From a bacterium (GTDB taxonomy: Bacteria; Spirochaetota; UBA4802; UBA5550): 19,856 nt of DNA. Made by a program: the position numbers and the translations under genes. Shown one piece after another: positions 10,989 to 17,528 of the stretch (positions are counted from its first letter, which is position 1; every line of letters begins with the position of its first letter). Location of the stretch: assembly GCA_024224995.1 (NCBI GenBank), contig JAAENB010000378.1, positions 1 through 19,856 on the forward strand, given 5' to 3'. The notes under the pieces are model-generated. The model searched no databases and was not told where the DNA came from. It saw only the letters and a list, made by a program, of their open reading frames with translations.

Positions 10989-12062
10989 TTAAAACTGTAT
11001 GCGGGTACCAATCTGCATGTTTATATCTTCCCGGTTCCACATGTTGACCATGGATTCCACGGAGATACGCATAATGAAGAGATCAATGTCCAGTCCGATG
11101 ATGAAGAGAGGAAGAAGCATAGTGGGGTTGTAGCTGTTGGTTGATGTCAGGATCAGGTTGGCTATTTCACCGCTTCCAGAATTATTCAATTTATAAGTAT
11201 CATTATCTGTTGTAACCTGCCCTTGACCATTAATATTAAGATCAAATGATCCATAAGTAAAAAGCATCCCCAGCCCCATATACAAATCAAATATCCAAAA
11301 AACATCAAAATAGGTAATAGCCTGGAAATTAGCACCAACAATAAACCAGCTAACTTCAGCAGTATATCCTGGACTAAAATCGAGAGCAAGGGTCATAGGA
11401 TTAGATCCGGTTGGATCAACATCGATACTACCAAGAGGATAATCAAACGCCCCTTCAAGCCCCAACTCCCCATACATAAAATCCCCACCAAGAGAAAACG
11501 TAACCCCGCCAAAATCAAACAGCCCGGGAAGCAGCGGTTTTTTCTTAATATAATTATACCGGAATTTCCCACCGGCAGAATAGATCTTCAATTTGCTAAG
11601 ACTGGCATATGAAAAACTCAAAGGGGGGCTGTAGATACTATCGGTATATATCATAACTTTGGCCAGGATATCAATATCGCCGCCAAGGCCTATTCCTAAG
11701 TAAACCGCTGGATTGGCTCCAAATGCAGGGTAATAACCCTGCGGTTTTTGAAAGGAGTCATCAAAATATTTCATATTGGTCATACCGGAATTAATTGAAA
11801 GACCCAGAAAAAAATCACCCGGTTCAAGGATAGGAGTACCAATAGGATAGCCCCCCACATTACCAAGTCCGTAAGCATTAGCCATGGCAGGTCCAAAACT
11901 GTCGGAAACAGCCTGGACCTGTGCAGCAGCACTGGATATACCATCGGGCTCCATTGTACCGGTATTACTCAAAGTAGTCCCTGCAAACAGCACCTGCGAA
12001 GAAAACATCAAACAGCCCACAGCAAAAAGGAGACCTAAAATATATTTTCGAATATATTCCAT
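10989..12062 (-). CDS. Predicted outer-membrane beta-barrel protein, family not recognised
   Basis: Exported protein (357 aa). A signal peptide is clear (MEYIRKYILGLLFAVGCLMF, then SSQVLFA, likely cleavage after Ala 27). The mature part is rich in Gly, aromatic and alternating hydrophobic residues, such as FLGLSINSGM, VYLGIGLGGDIDIL, FSLGGDFMYGEL, WIFDLYMGLGMLF. It ends in an amphipathic strand with a terminal Phe (QIGTRIQF), the usual signal for BAM-dependent insertion. I do not recognise the family; the segment AMANAYGLGNVGGYPIGTP near the start of the mature chain looks conserved-like. No ribosome binding site precedes the ATG, and the promoter lies so close that the mRNA should be nearly leaderless. 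The parvulin lipoprotein gene follows on the same strand. Confidence 0.7.
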   Translation of the reverse strand: MEYIRKYILGLLFAVGCLMFSSQVLFAGTTLSNTGTMEPDGISSAAAQVQAVSDSFGPAMANAYGLGNVGGYPIGTPILEPGDFFLGLSINSGMTNMKYFDDSFQKPQGYYPAFGANPAVYLGIGLGGDIDILAKVMIYTDSIYSPPLSFSYASLSKLKIYSAGGKFRYNYIKKKPLLPGLFDFGGVTFSLGGDFMYGELGLEGAFDYPLGSIDVDPTGSNPMTLALDFSPGYTAEVSWFIVGANFQAITYFDVFWIFDLYMGLGMLFTYGSFDLNINGQGQVTTDNDTYKLNNSGSGEIANLILTSTNSYNPTMLLPLFIIGLDIDLFIMRISVESMVNMWNREDINMQIGTRIQF

Positions 12063-12071
12063 AATATTATT

Positions 12072-12100
12072 AATTTACCCAGGAAGATCGTCTTTGTCAA
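12072..12100 (-). promoter_or_regulatory. Predicted promoter giving a near-leaderless mRNA
   Basis: Minus strand: -35 TTGACA (12095-12100), 17-base spacer, -10 TAAATT (12072-12077). Only nine bases separate the -10 box from the ATG at 12062, so initiation at the usual distance leaves a 5' leader of about 2-3 bases. The box lies directly behind the folE2 stop codon. Confidence 0.55.
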
Positions 12101-12102
12101 TG

Positions 12103-12888
12103 TTATTTTCTCAGATCCATCTCAATCTGGGCATATGCCGAATGATTATGAATTGACTCCATATTTTCCGATTCAACAGAAAACCAGAGAATCCCCTCAG
12201 TATTCATAAGCTTATGAGCGGCATCCCGCACCATATCCTCGACAAAAACCGGATTTTCGTACAGTTTTTCCGTAATAAATTTCTCATCTTCCCGTTTCAG
12301 GATGGAATAAATCTCCGAACTGGCGCAGGACTCGGCAATCCCCACAATATCTTCAATCCAGATCTTTTCTTTCGCCTCCACAGAAACCGATATAACGGAA
12401 CGTTGATTATGAGCGCCATACTTGCTGATTTCTTTTGAGCAGGGGCACAGGGAAGTAACGGGAACGCGGATTTCCATACGGTAAAAGTCATCATCGGAAT
12501 TGGCGATAATTTTGCAGTTATATTCAAGTTTAGCTCTTTCCCCGGAAACAGGAGCTGCTTTTGTAATAAAGTAGGGAAACTCAATCTCAAAATGAGCGGT
12601 TTCCGACTCCAGTTGTTTATTCATTTCATTGAGGATTTCCCGGATATTCAGGGTGCTTATCCCTTTTCTATAGCGGTTAAGAATTTCGATAAACCTGCTC
12701 ATATGGGTTCCGCGAAAATGATGCGGCAGGTTAACATACATATTAACCCTGGCAACCGTATGCTGCTCTCCATTAGCCCGGTCCAGCACCACCACAGGGT
12801 ACGATATATCTTTAACCCCAACTTTATTTATCGGAATCTTCCTGTCATCCGGCTCTGATTGTATATCTCGTAAGTCTTTCCGTCCCAT
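12103..12888 (-). CDS. folE2: GTP cyclohydrolase IB
   Basis: GTP cyclohydrolase I type IB (261 aa), which converts GTP to 7,8-dihydroneopterin triphosphate, the first step toward folate and queuosine. The family's active-site motif is present: SLCPCSKEISKYGAHNQRS (146-164), with metal and catalytic candidates C148, C150 and H160. The terminal ESIHNHSAYA (H247, H249) is also typical. FolE2 enzymes do not depend on zinc and often replace FolE when zinc is scarce; no zinc-responsive site could be identified here. The AAGGA ribosome binding site overlaps the map stop codon and the gap is 12 bases, so the two genes are co-transcribed and probably coupled. Confidence 0.93.
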   Translation of the reverse strand: MGRKDLRDIQSEPDDRKIPINKVGVKDISYPVVVLDRANGEQHTVARVNMYVNLPHHFRGTHMSRFIEILNRYRKGISTLNIREILNEMNKQLESETAHFEIEFPYFITKAAPVSGERAKLEYNCKIIANSDDDFYRMEIRVPVTSLCPCSKEISKYGAHNQRSVISVSVEAKEKIWIEDIVGIAESCASSEIYSILKREDEKFITEKLYENPVFVEDMVRDAAHKLMNTEGILWFSVESENMESIHNHSAYAQIEMDLRK

Positions 12889-12900
12889 ATTCTTATGTCC

Positions 12901-13668
12901 TTAATAATTTCCCCCCGTCAGCACCACAGGCCCCTCTTTAGTAACAGCAACAGTATGCTCAAACTGGGCCGAGAGCTTTCCGTCTGCCGTAACTGTAGTC
13001 CACCCGTCGTCCAGGGTTTTAACTTCGCTGCAGCCTTCATTGATAACGGGTTCAATGGCTAAAACCATGCCTTCTTTCAGGGTAAACCCGGAATTATATT
13101 CGCCGTAATGGGGAATAACCGGGGCTTCATGAAGGGCATACCCTACGCCATGACCGGTAAATCTCCTGGCAACACTATAGCCCAGGCTTTCGGCATATTC
13201 CTGGATCGCAAAGCCGATATTCCCGCTTTTTCCGCCGGGTCTTATTTCCCCGATTCCAAGCTGAAGCGCGGTCTTTGCGGCATTTACCAGCTTACGGGCT
13301 TCGGGAGAAACATCTCCTACGGTGAAAGTATAGCACGCATCACTGAAATACCCCTGAAAAGCAACACCGGTGTCAATCTTAACAATGTCGGTATTTTTGA
13401 GAAGCTTTTTTTTATGCGGAACACCGTGAGCAGCCTCACTGTTGATAGAGACACAGGAAGCGTAATTATAACCGCTAATGGTTTTAAATGCGGCGCGGGC
13501 ATGATTTTTTAAAATAAAATCGTCAATCCGGGAATCGAGCTCCCAGGTAGACATACCGTCCAGGGGCATCCTGGTTATAGCATTAAAGATTTCGGCAATA
13601 ATTTTGCCGCCTTCTGCGATTTTTTTTATTTCATCAGGAGTTTTTAGCCTGATTTCCATTTTTTTCAT
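12901..13668 (-). CDS. map: Type I methionine aminopeptidase
   Basis: Methionine aminopeptidase (255 aa from this ATG), which removes the initiator Met from nascent proteins. The five metal ligands are visible: two Asp in DTGVAFQGYFSDAC, His in GHGVGYALHEAP, Glu in AIEPVIN and Glu in SAQFEHTVAV. The HGVPHKK substrate loop is also present. The frame is open to a TTG at 13686. ATG at 13668 (MKKMEIRLKTPDEIKK) or ATG at 13659 fits the family start better, but none has a clear Shine-Dalgarno sequence, so the exact start is uncertain. It is upstream of folE2 in the same unit. Confidence 0.93.
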   Translation of the reverse strand: MKKMEIRLKTPDEIKKIAEGGKIIAEIFNAITRMPLDGMSTWELDSRIDDFILKNHARAAFKTISGYNYASCVSINSEAAHGVPHKKKLLKNTDIVKIDTGVAFQGYFSDACYTFTVGDVSPEARKLVNAAKTALQLGIGEIRPGGKSGNIGFAIQEYAESLGYSVARRFTGHGVGYALHEAPVIPHYGEYNSGFTLKEGMVLAIEPVINEGCSEVKTLDDGWTTVTADGKLSAQFEHTVAVTKEGPVVLTGGNY

Positions 13669-13745
13669 AAACCCGGTTAACACCAACGGATCATTGATAA
13701 CGCATAATCCGGCTCTTCTTACTTATTTGTTTCCCGCATAGAAAA

Positions 13746-13780
13746 TGCTCAATGCTCAATTGTCAATTATTAATTATCAA
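13746..13780. repeat. Five tandem degenerate heptamers (T-N-N-T/C-A-A type)
   Basis: Five consecutive 7-base units: TGCTCAA, TGCTCAA, TTGTCAA, TTATTAA, TTATCAA. The reverse complement of the third (TTGACAA) matches the GTTGACA heptamers found between recA and leuA, so I read both as one dispersed heptamer-repeat family. It lies in the map-recA gap. Confidence 0.65.
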
Positions 13781-13821
13781 TGGAAGAAAACAGAAGATTT
13801 GGAAAATGGGGAGCTCTCATA

Positions 13822-13861
13822 GCGAGGGGTTTCACCCCCTCGCGGCCCTCTCGCAAGGGCC
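13822..13861. repeat. Paired palindromes (REP-like) downstream of recA
   Basis: Two adjacent hairpins: GCGAGGGG-TTTCAC-CCCCTCGC (8-bp stem, 13822-13843) and GGCCCT-CTCGCA-AGGGCC (6-bp stem, 13844-13861). They lie 15 bases past the recA stop codon. No T-tract follows, so they are not a classic terminator. The G4/C4 core recurs at 17066-17085 and 19837-19849. Confidence 0.6.
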
Positions 13862-13875
13862 CTATAAAATTTCTT

Positions 13876-15018
13876 TTACTCTGCCTTTTTAAGCTCTGCG
13901 GGCTTTTCTTTGCCGGGTTTTTCTTTAGCTGCCTTTTCTTCTTTAGATGCTTCTTTTGAACCATCTTTCGAAGCCTCTTTTGGAGCTTCTTTTTCTTTTG
14001 AAGCAGGAGCTTCAATAAGACCGGTGGCTACTTTTACCTGTTTTTCAATTTCAGCGGCAAGTACCGGGTTTGCTCTGAAGTAATTCTTAGAATTCTCACG
14101 ACCCTGGCCAATCCGCTCTTCATTGTAGGAATACCAGGTACCGGCTTTTTTGATAATCTCAAATTTGACCCCGAGATCGAGAATACCGCCTTCTCTGGAT
14201 ATACCACTGTTAAATATAATGTCAAATTCCGCCTGTCTAAAAGGAGGAGCAACCTTGTTCTTAACAACCTTGACCCGGACCCTGGTTCCAATCGCCTCAT
14301 CGCCGGTCTTTAATGTTTCTATCCTGCGAATGTCGAGACGAACGGAGGAATAGAATTTAAGCGCGTTACCACCGGTTGTTGTTTCCGGAGACCCGAACAT
14401 AACCCCGATCTTATACCGGATCTGGTTAATGAAGATAACACAGGTCCGTGACTTTGCAATAATCCCGGAAAGCTTTCTCATAGCCTGGCTCATAAGCCGG
14501 GCCTGAAGTCCCATATGCGCGTCACCCATGTCGCCGTCGATCTCTGCCTTTGGCACCAGCGCGGCTACGGAGTCGATAATGATAAGATCCACTGCTCCGG
14601 ACCGTACCAGGGCTTCAGTAATTTCAAGAGCCTCTTCACCGGTATCGGGCTGCGATACCAGGAGCTGATCCGTATTAACTCCAAGACGCTCAGCGTAGGC
14701 AGGGTCAAGAGCATGCTCAGCATCAACAAAGGCAGCAACGCCGCCGGACTTTTGAGCCTCCGCTACCACATGAAGCGTAAGGGTGGTTTTACCTGAAGAT
14801 TCAGGTCCGAAAATTTCAACGACCCTGCCCCGGGGAACACCCCCAATCCCAAGAGCGACATCCAGTTCAAGAGAGCCTGTTGAGATTGCGGGGATCTTAT
14901 CCCTTGCGCCTTCATCTCCAAGTCTCATAATGGACCCTTTTCCAAACTGTTTTTCAATCTGGAGTATTGCAGACTCTATTGCCTGGCTTTTCTGATTTAG
15001 TTCCTTTTGTTCTGCCAT
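13876..15018 (-). CDS. recA: Recombinase RecA with a Lys/Glu-rich C-terminal tail
   Basis: RecA (380 aa), the ATP-dependent strand-exchange protein and SOS co-protease. The P-loop GPESSGKT is at 71-78. The Q-/DNA-loop region [27 protein letters not shown] and the [32 protein letters not shown] core are canonical. After the core, the last about 44 residues are low complexity (Lys 13, acidic 11, plus Ala, Ser, Pro), unlike the short strongly acidic tail of E. coli RecA. GAGGT lies five to six bases before the ATG. It is read in the same direction as leuA but is separated by 419 bases. I found no confident LexA box. Confidence 0.97.
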   Translation of the reverse strand: MAEQKELNQKSQAIESAILQIEKQFGKGSIMRLGDEGARDKIPAISTGSLELDVALGIGGVPRGRVVEIFGPESSGKTTLTLHVVAEAQKSGGVAAFVDAEHALDPAYAERLGVNTDQLLVSQPDTGEEALEITEALVRSGAVDLIIIDSVAALVPKAEIDGDMGDAHMGLQARLMSQAMRKLSGIIAKSRTCVIFINQIRYKIGVMFGSPETTTGGNALKFYSSVRLDIRRIETLKTGDEAIGTRVRVKVVKNKVAPPFRQAEFDIIFNSGISREGGILDLGVKFEIIKKAGTWYSYNEERIGQGRENSKNYFRANPVLAAEIEKQVKVATGLIEAPASKEKEAPKEASKDGSKEASKEEKAAKEKPGKEKPAELKKAE

Positions 15019-15077
15019 TTTATACCTCTATACCGGTTAATATTAATTCGATCTTTTGGGAAGTTTAACAAACCCCC

Positions 15078-15105
15078 TATATATTAATACGAATAAGACT
15101 CACAA
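15078..15105 (-). promoter_or_regulatory. Possible recA promoter
   Basis: Minus strand: TTGTGA (15100-15105), 16-base spacer, TATATA (15078-15083). Both boxes match the sigma70 consensus at four of six positions. The predicted leader is about 53 bases. The alternative TTGACA at 15243-15248 would give a leader near 200 bases. Confidence 0.35.
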
Positions 15106-15292
15106 TCATTAAAAGACTTACCCCTGAAAAGTTAAAAAATTTTGAAAAAAATCGAAAAAAATTTTTTTGAGGGTAAAATCAACTAATTGTCTATTTATTT
15201 ATGTCACATGTTGTTGTAAAGTAATTAATATATCGGGAAAAATGTCAAGGAATTTTTACTATATTTTTGTTAAGGAAAGAAAGAAGTTGCCG

Positions 15293-15432
15293 GTTGGCAG
15301 TTGACAGTTGACAGATAAGAGCATCTGACCCGGCACAGCCGGGAAAAAGTATAAAAGGAACTTGTTAAAATAGAAATAATGCGTAATTAAAGAGGATAGT
15401 TGCCAGTGTTCTGTCAACTGTCAACTATCAAC
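15293..15432. repeat. MITE-like element with 23-bp inverted heptamer ends
   Basis: The ends 15293-15315 and 15410-15432 are inverted repeats matching at 21 of 23 positions. Each is built of GTTGACA/GTTGGCA-type heptamers. Between them is a 15-base palindrome CCCGGC-ACA-GCCGGG (15329-15343). There is no ORF inside and no obvious target-site duplication. The right end abuts the leuA stop codon (15438), so transcribed RNA could form a long hairpin there. Confidence 0.6.
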
Positions 15433-15437
15433 TGTTT

Positions 15438-17039
15438 TTACACTTCGTACATAAGTCCGTTTCCGAGGCGTTCTTTCATTTCATCAACTTTCTTCATATA
15501 TTCGAGTTTATTCAGCGCATCGACAAAAGAAAAAATACCGGCTACTGAAACATCAATACTCATTCCGCTTCCTGATACCTTTAACAACCGTCCTTCGAAC
15601 TCTTCCGTTACGGTTACGGTTACTTCACAAAGAGCGTCTGATCCGCCTGTTATTGCCACAAGGCTAAAGGACTTGATTATCGCGTTGGTCCCGGTTAAAC
15701 TCTTTATTGCTTTTACCCCGGCATCTACTCCCCCATTTCCGTGGGCTACTTCAAAATCTTCCTGGTTTTCGCTAAGATGATCTTTCAGAGTTACCATGGT
15801 CATTGGCGGAGAATGCATTCCTGTTGATATTTGAACATCAGTCACGTGATATCTTCTTCTCTGCTCTTCTTTGTACATGGATTCCCCAATGAGCGCGATC
15901 AGGTCTTCGTCGAATATCTCTTTCTTTTTATCCGCAAGATTCTTAAAATATTTAAAAAATCTGTCCAGATCTTCCTGGTCGAGTTCAAATCCCATCGTTT
16001 TTAGCCGGTCAAGGACCGCGTGCCTGCCCGAATGTTTTCCCAGCACCAGGTTCGACTTGCTGATCCCAATATCTTCGGGTCTCATGATCTCATAGGTCAT
16101 GGAATTTTTCAGCAATCCGTCCTGGTGGATCCCTGATTCATGGGCAAAGGCATTCGCGCCTACGATAGCTTTATTCGGCTGTACCGATACCCCGGTAATT
16201 GTGGTTAAGAGCTTGCTTGTTGCCATTATCTGCCTGGAGTTAATATCCGTATGAACATTGAACATTTCGCTCCTGGTCTTTACCGCCATTACAATCTCTT
16301 CCATTGCGGTATTCCCTGCCCGTTCCCCAATTCCGTTTACCGTACATTCTATCTGCCGTGCTCCTGCTTCCACTGCCGCTAGAGAATTGGCCACTGCCAG
16401 GCCAAGATCGTTATGGCAGTGGACCGAAATGACGGCATCGTTGATATTTTTTACATTATCGAACAAATATTTTATTATTTTATAGAACTCTGAGGGGACT
16501 GTATATCCTACGGTATCGGGGATATTTACTGTTGTGGCACCTTCAGCTATAACGGCCTCTACCATTTGAGCAAGATATGCATAGTCGCTTCGAGTGGCAT
16601 CCATTGGTGAGAATTCCACATTATCGGTATAGCTTTTTGCCTTTCGTACTGCTGCTATTGCCAGGTCCAGGACCTCTGCCCTGGTCTTTTTAAACTGGTG
16701 CTCTATGTGAATATCGGAGCTCGATATAAAAGTGTGTATCCGGGGATATGCTGCTTCTTTTACAGCGTTCCAGGCCGCTTCTATATCCTTTGGGTTTGCC
16801 CGGGCAAGCCCTGCTATTTGCACGGTTTTTATCTTTTTCGCGATTCGCTCTACCGCTTCAAAATCCCCTTCCGAGATTACCGGAAAACCCGCTTCTATTA
16901 CATCTACTCCCAAACGTTCCAGCTGCTCGGCAAAAAGTATTTTTTCTTCCATATTCATGCTGAACCCGGGAGACTGCTCTCCGTCTCTTAATGTTGTATC
17001 AAAAATCACTATCTTGTTCTTATCTATTATATTACTCAT
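15438..17039 (-). CDS. leuA: 2-isopropylmalate synthase
   Basis: 2-isopropylmalate synthase (533 aa), the committed step of leucine synthesis, which condenses acetyl-CoA with 2-oxoisovalerate. The TIM-barrel signature TTLRDGEQSPG (15-25; R18, D19) and metal ligands HCHNDLG (H207, H209) are present, followed by NGIGERAGN and ESGIHQDGLLKN. The C-terminal part (from about residue 390) is the LeuA allosteric domain for leucine feedback, ending near the C-terminus. Citramalate synthase is the main alternative, but a leucine-rich leader peptide upstream supports LeuA. GGAG lies seven bases before the ATG. No other leu genes are in the window. Confidence 0.95.
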   Translation of the reverse strand: MSNIIDKNKIVIFDTTLRDGEQSPGFSMNMEEKILFAEQLERLGVDVIEAGFPVISEGDFEAVERIAKKIKTVQIAGLARANPKDIEAAWNAVKEAAYPRIHTFISSSDIHIEHQFKKTRAEVLDLAIAAVRKAKSYTDNVEFSPMDATRSDYAYLAQMVEAVIAEGATTVNIPDTVGYTVPSEFYKIIKYLFDNVKNINDAVISVHCHNDLGLAVANSLAAVEAGARQIECTVNGIGERAGNTAMEEIVMAVKTRSEMFNVHTDINSRQIMATSKLLTTITGVSVQPNKAIVGANAFAHESGIHQDGLLKNSMTYEIMRPEDIGISKSNLVLGKHSGRHAVLDRLKTMGFELDQEDLDRFFKYFKNLADKKKEIFDEDLIALIGESMYKEEQRRRYHVTDVQISTGMHSPPMTMVTLKDHLSENQEDFEVAHGNGGVDAGVKAIKSLTGTNAIIKSFSLVAITGGSDALCEVTVTVTEEFEGRLLKVSGSGMSIDVSVAGIFSFVDALNKLEYMKKVDEMKERLGNGLMYEV

Positions 17040-17057
17040 GGTTATTCTCCAGTTATT

Positions 17058-17144
17058 TTAATGTCCGTGGGGTTGAAACCCCACGTTATGAGAAGGGGAA
17101 AAAGACGCTCTGGGCCTGGGGATAAGCATACGGGGAAACATCAT
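17058..17144 (-). CDS. Small ORF (28 aa) with very strong ribosome binding site, upstream of leuA
   Basis: Minus strand: AGAGGAGGTG (17151-17160), then six bases, then ATG ATG. The 28-residue product begins MMFPRMLIPRPRASF and ends HNVGFQPHGH. I recognise no family. It is in the same frame as leuA, its TAA stop lying six codons ahead of the leuA ATG. The end of the ORF is built from a 7-bp palindrome (17066-17085) of the dispersed G4/C4 type. It could be a translated regulatory ORF coupled to leuA, or an accident downstream of a strong site. Translation is unproven. Confidence 0.4.
   Translation of the reverse strand: MMFPRMLIPRPRASFSPSHNVGFQPHGH
17066..17085. repeat. G4/C4 palindrome before leuA
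   Basis: CGTGGGG-TTGAAA-CCCCACG, a perfect 7-bp stem with 6-base loop. It resembles the palindrome downstream of recA and one at the right edge of the window. Confidence 0.6.
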
Positions 17145-17179
17145 TTCCCGCACCTCCTCTTGTATTTATTTAATAAAAA

Positions 17180-17221
17180 AATATCAAAAAAAAAGGCCGT
17201 CACTTTTTCGTGACGGCCTTT
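17180..17221 (-). terminator. Attenuator terminator of the leuA leader
   Basis: Minus strand: a perfect 12-bp stem (AAAGGCCGTCAC/GTGACGGCCTTT, 17210-17221 and 17192-17203) with 6-base loop is followed by a run of T residues (AAAGGCC...CCTTTTTTTTTGATATTTTTTT). It lies between the leader peptide and leuA rather than after a gene, so it acts as an attenuator. Confidence 0.88.
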
Positions 17222-17253
17222 GTTCTTAGCTCAATTATGAAGACATCACGAAA
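17206..17253 (-). promoter_or_regulatory. Antiterminator pairing of the leuA attenuator
   Basis: The RNA segment TTTCGTGATG (17244-17253) can pair over 10 bases (one wobble) with CGTCACGAAA (17206-17215), which covers the 5' arm base and loop of the terminator. The two structures exclude each other. The upstream strand contains the leader stop codon, so a ribosome finishing the leader masks it and lets the terminator form. Confidence 0.7.
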
Positions 17254-17317
17254 CGGTCCTGGCTTTTTCCAGGATAAGAAGGAGGCTGAGTAATAGAATG
17301 CTGCTTTGCATGGTCAT
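17246..17317 (-). CDS. Leucine leader peptide of the leuA attenuator
   Basis: A 23-residue leader peptide that senses charged tRNA-Leu. It begins MTMQSS and has the central run ILLLSLLLIL (codons ATT CTA TTA CTC AGC CTC CTT CTT ATC CTG): seven Leu, using five different Leu codons, and two Ile. It ends EKARTVS at TGA. It lies about 70 bases upstream of the terminator T-tract and downstream of a TTGACA promoter. The ribosome binding site is weak (AAGGG about 15 bases upstream); the second ATG, two codons in, is an alternative start. The position, codon content and competing RNA structures together make this call firm although it is very short. Confidence 0.85.
   Translation of the reverse strand: MTMQSSILLLSLLLILEKARTVS
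17257..17274 (-). promoter_or_regulatory. Possible pause hairpin in the leu leader
   Basis: TCCTGG-AAAAAG-CCAGGA, a 6-bp hairpin inside the leader reading frame just after the Leu codons. In attenuators such a first hairpin commonly pauses RNA polymerase until a ribosome arrives. That role is inferred from position. Confidence 0.45.
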
Positions 17318-17363
17318 GGTTTTCAAATGCCCTTCTTATTTTATAATATAATGTCTTTTTACT

Positions 17364-17392
17364 AAAGTAACTAAAATATAATTTAATGTCAA
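17364..17392 (-). promoter_or_regulatory. Predicted promoter of the leu leader and leuA
   Basis: Minus strand: -35 TTGACA (17387-17392), 17-base spacer, -10 TACTTT (17364-17369, weak). The predicted start is near 17357, about 40 bases before the leader peptide ATG. Confidence 0.5.
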
Positions 17393-17423
17393 TAGAATTA
17401 ATCAAATATTTAAGCAATTACTT

Positions 17424-17445
17424 AAAAAAACAGCACAGGCTGTCT
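17424..17445 (-). terminator. Terminator-like hairpin between divergent promoters
   Basis: Minus strand: ACAGC-CTGT-GCTGT followed by seven T residues. It lies upstream of the leu promoter and could block read-through antisense from the plus-strand gene region. The stem is short. Confidence 0.3.
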
Positions 17446-17450
17446 TTATC

Positions 17451-17478
17451 TTGACTTTTTTTTATAATAGCCTATTAT
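17451..17478 (+). promoter_or_regulatory. Predicted promoter of the basic YHYH-type protein gene
   Basis: Plus strand: TTGACT (17451-17456), 16-base spacer, TATTAT (17473-17478). The predicted start is near 17485, leaving a leader of about 44 bases that carries an AGGAGG site. Confidence 0.55.
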
Positions 17479-17528
17479 TATGCGGTTCAAACAAAACATG
17501 AAAAAAATATAAACAGGAGGATTGACGA

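Larger units (their letters stand above)
15019..15437. other. recA-leuA intergenic region
   Basis: This 419-base gap has no gene. From recA outward it holds possible recA promoter elements: TTGTGA (15100-15105), 16 bases, TATATA (15078-15083); and a second TTGACA at 15243-15248 whose -10 is poor. It also holds an A7T7 palindromic tract near 15154-15168 and a repeat element at 15293-15432. No intrinsic terminator for leuA is evident. Confidence 0.6.

Noticed and set aside
13746..15432. Heptamer arrays as a CRISPR array or replication iterons
   Set aside because: Units are seven bases, contiguous and degenerate, with no spacers and no replication gene nearby.
17180..17320. T-box or other riboswitch upstream of leuA
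   Set aside because: There is no T-box sequence or specifier stem. The translated Leu-rich leader with competing hairpins explains the region fully.
17235..17417. 60-codon minus-strand ORF over the leu leader
   Set aside because: It runs in a different frame from the leucine leader, has no ribosome binding site, and spans promoter and regulatory RNA.
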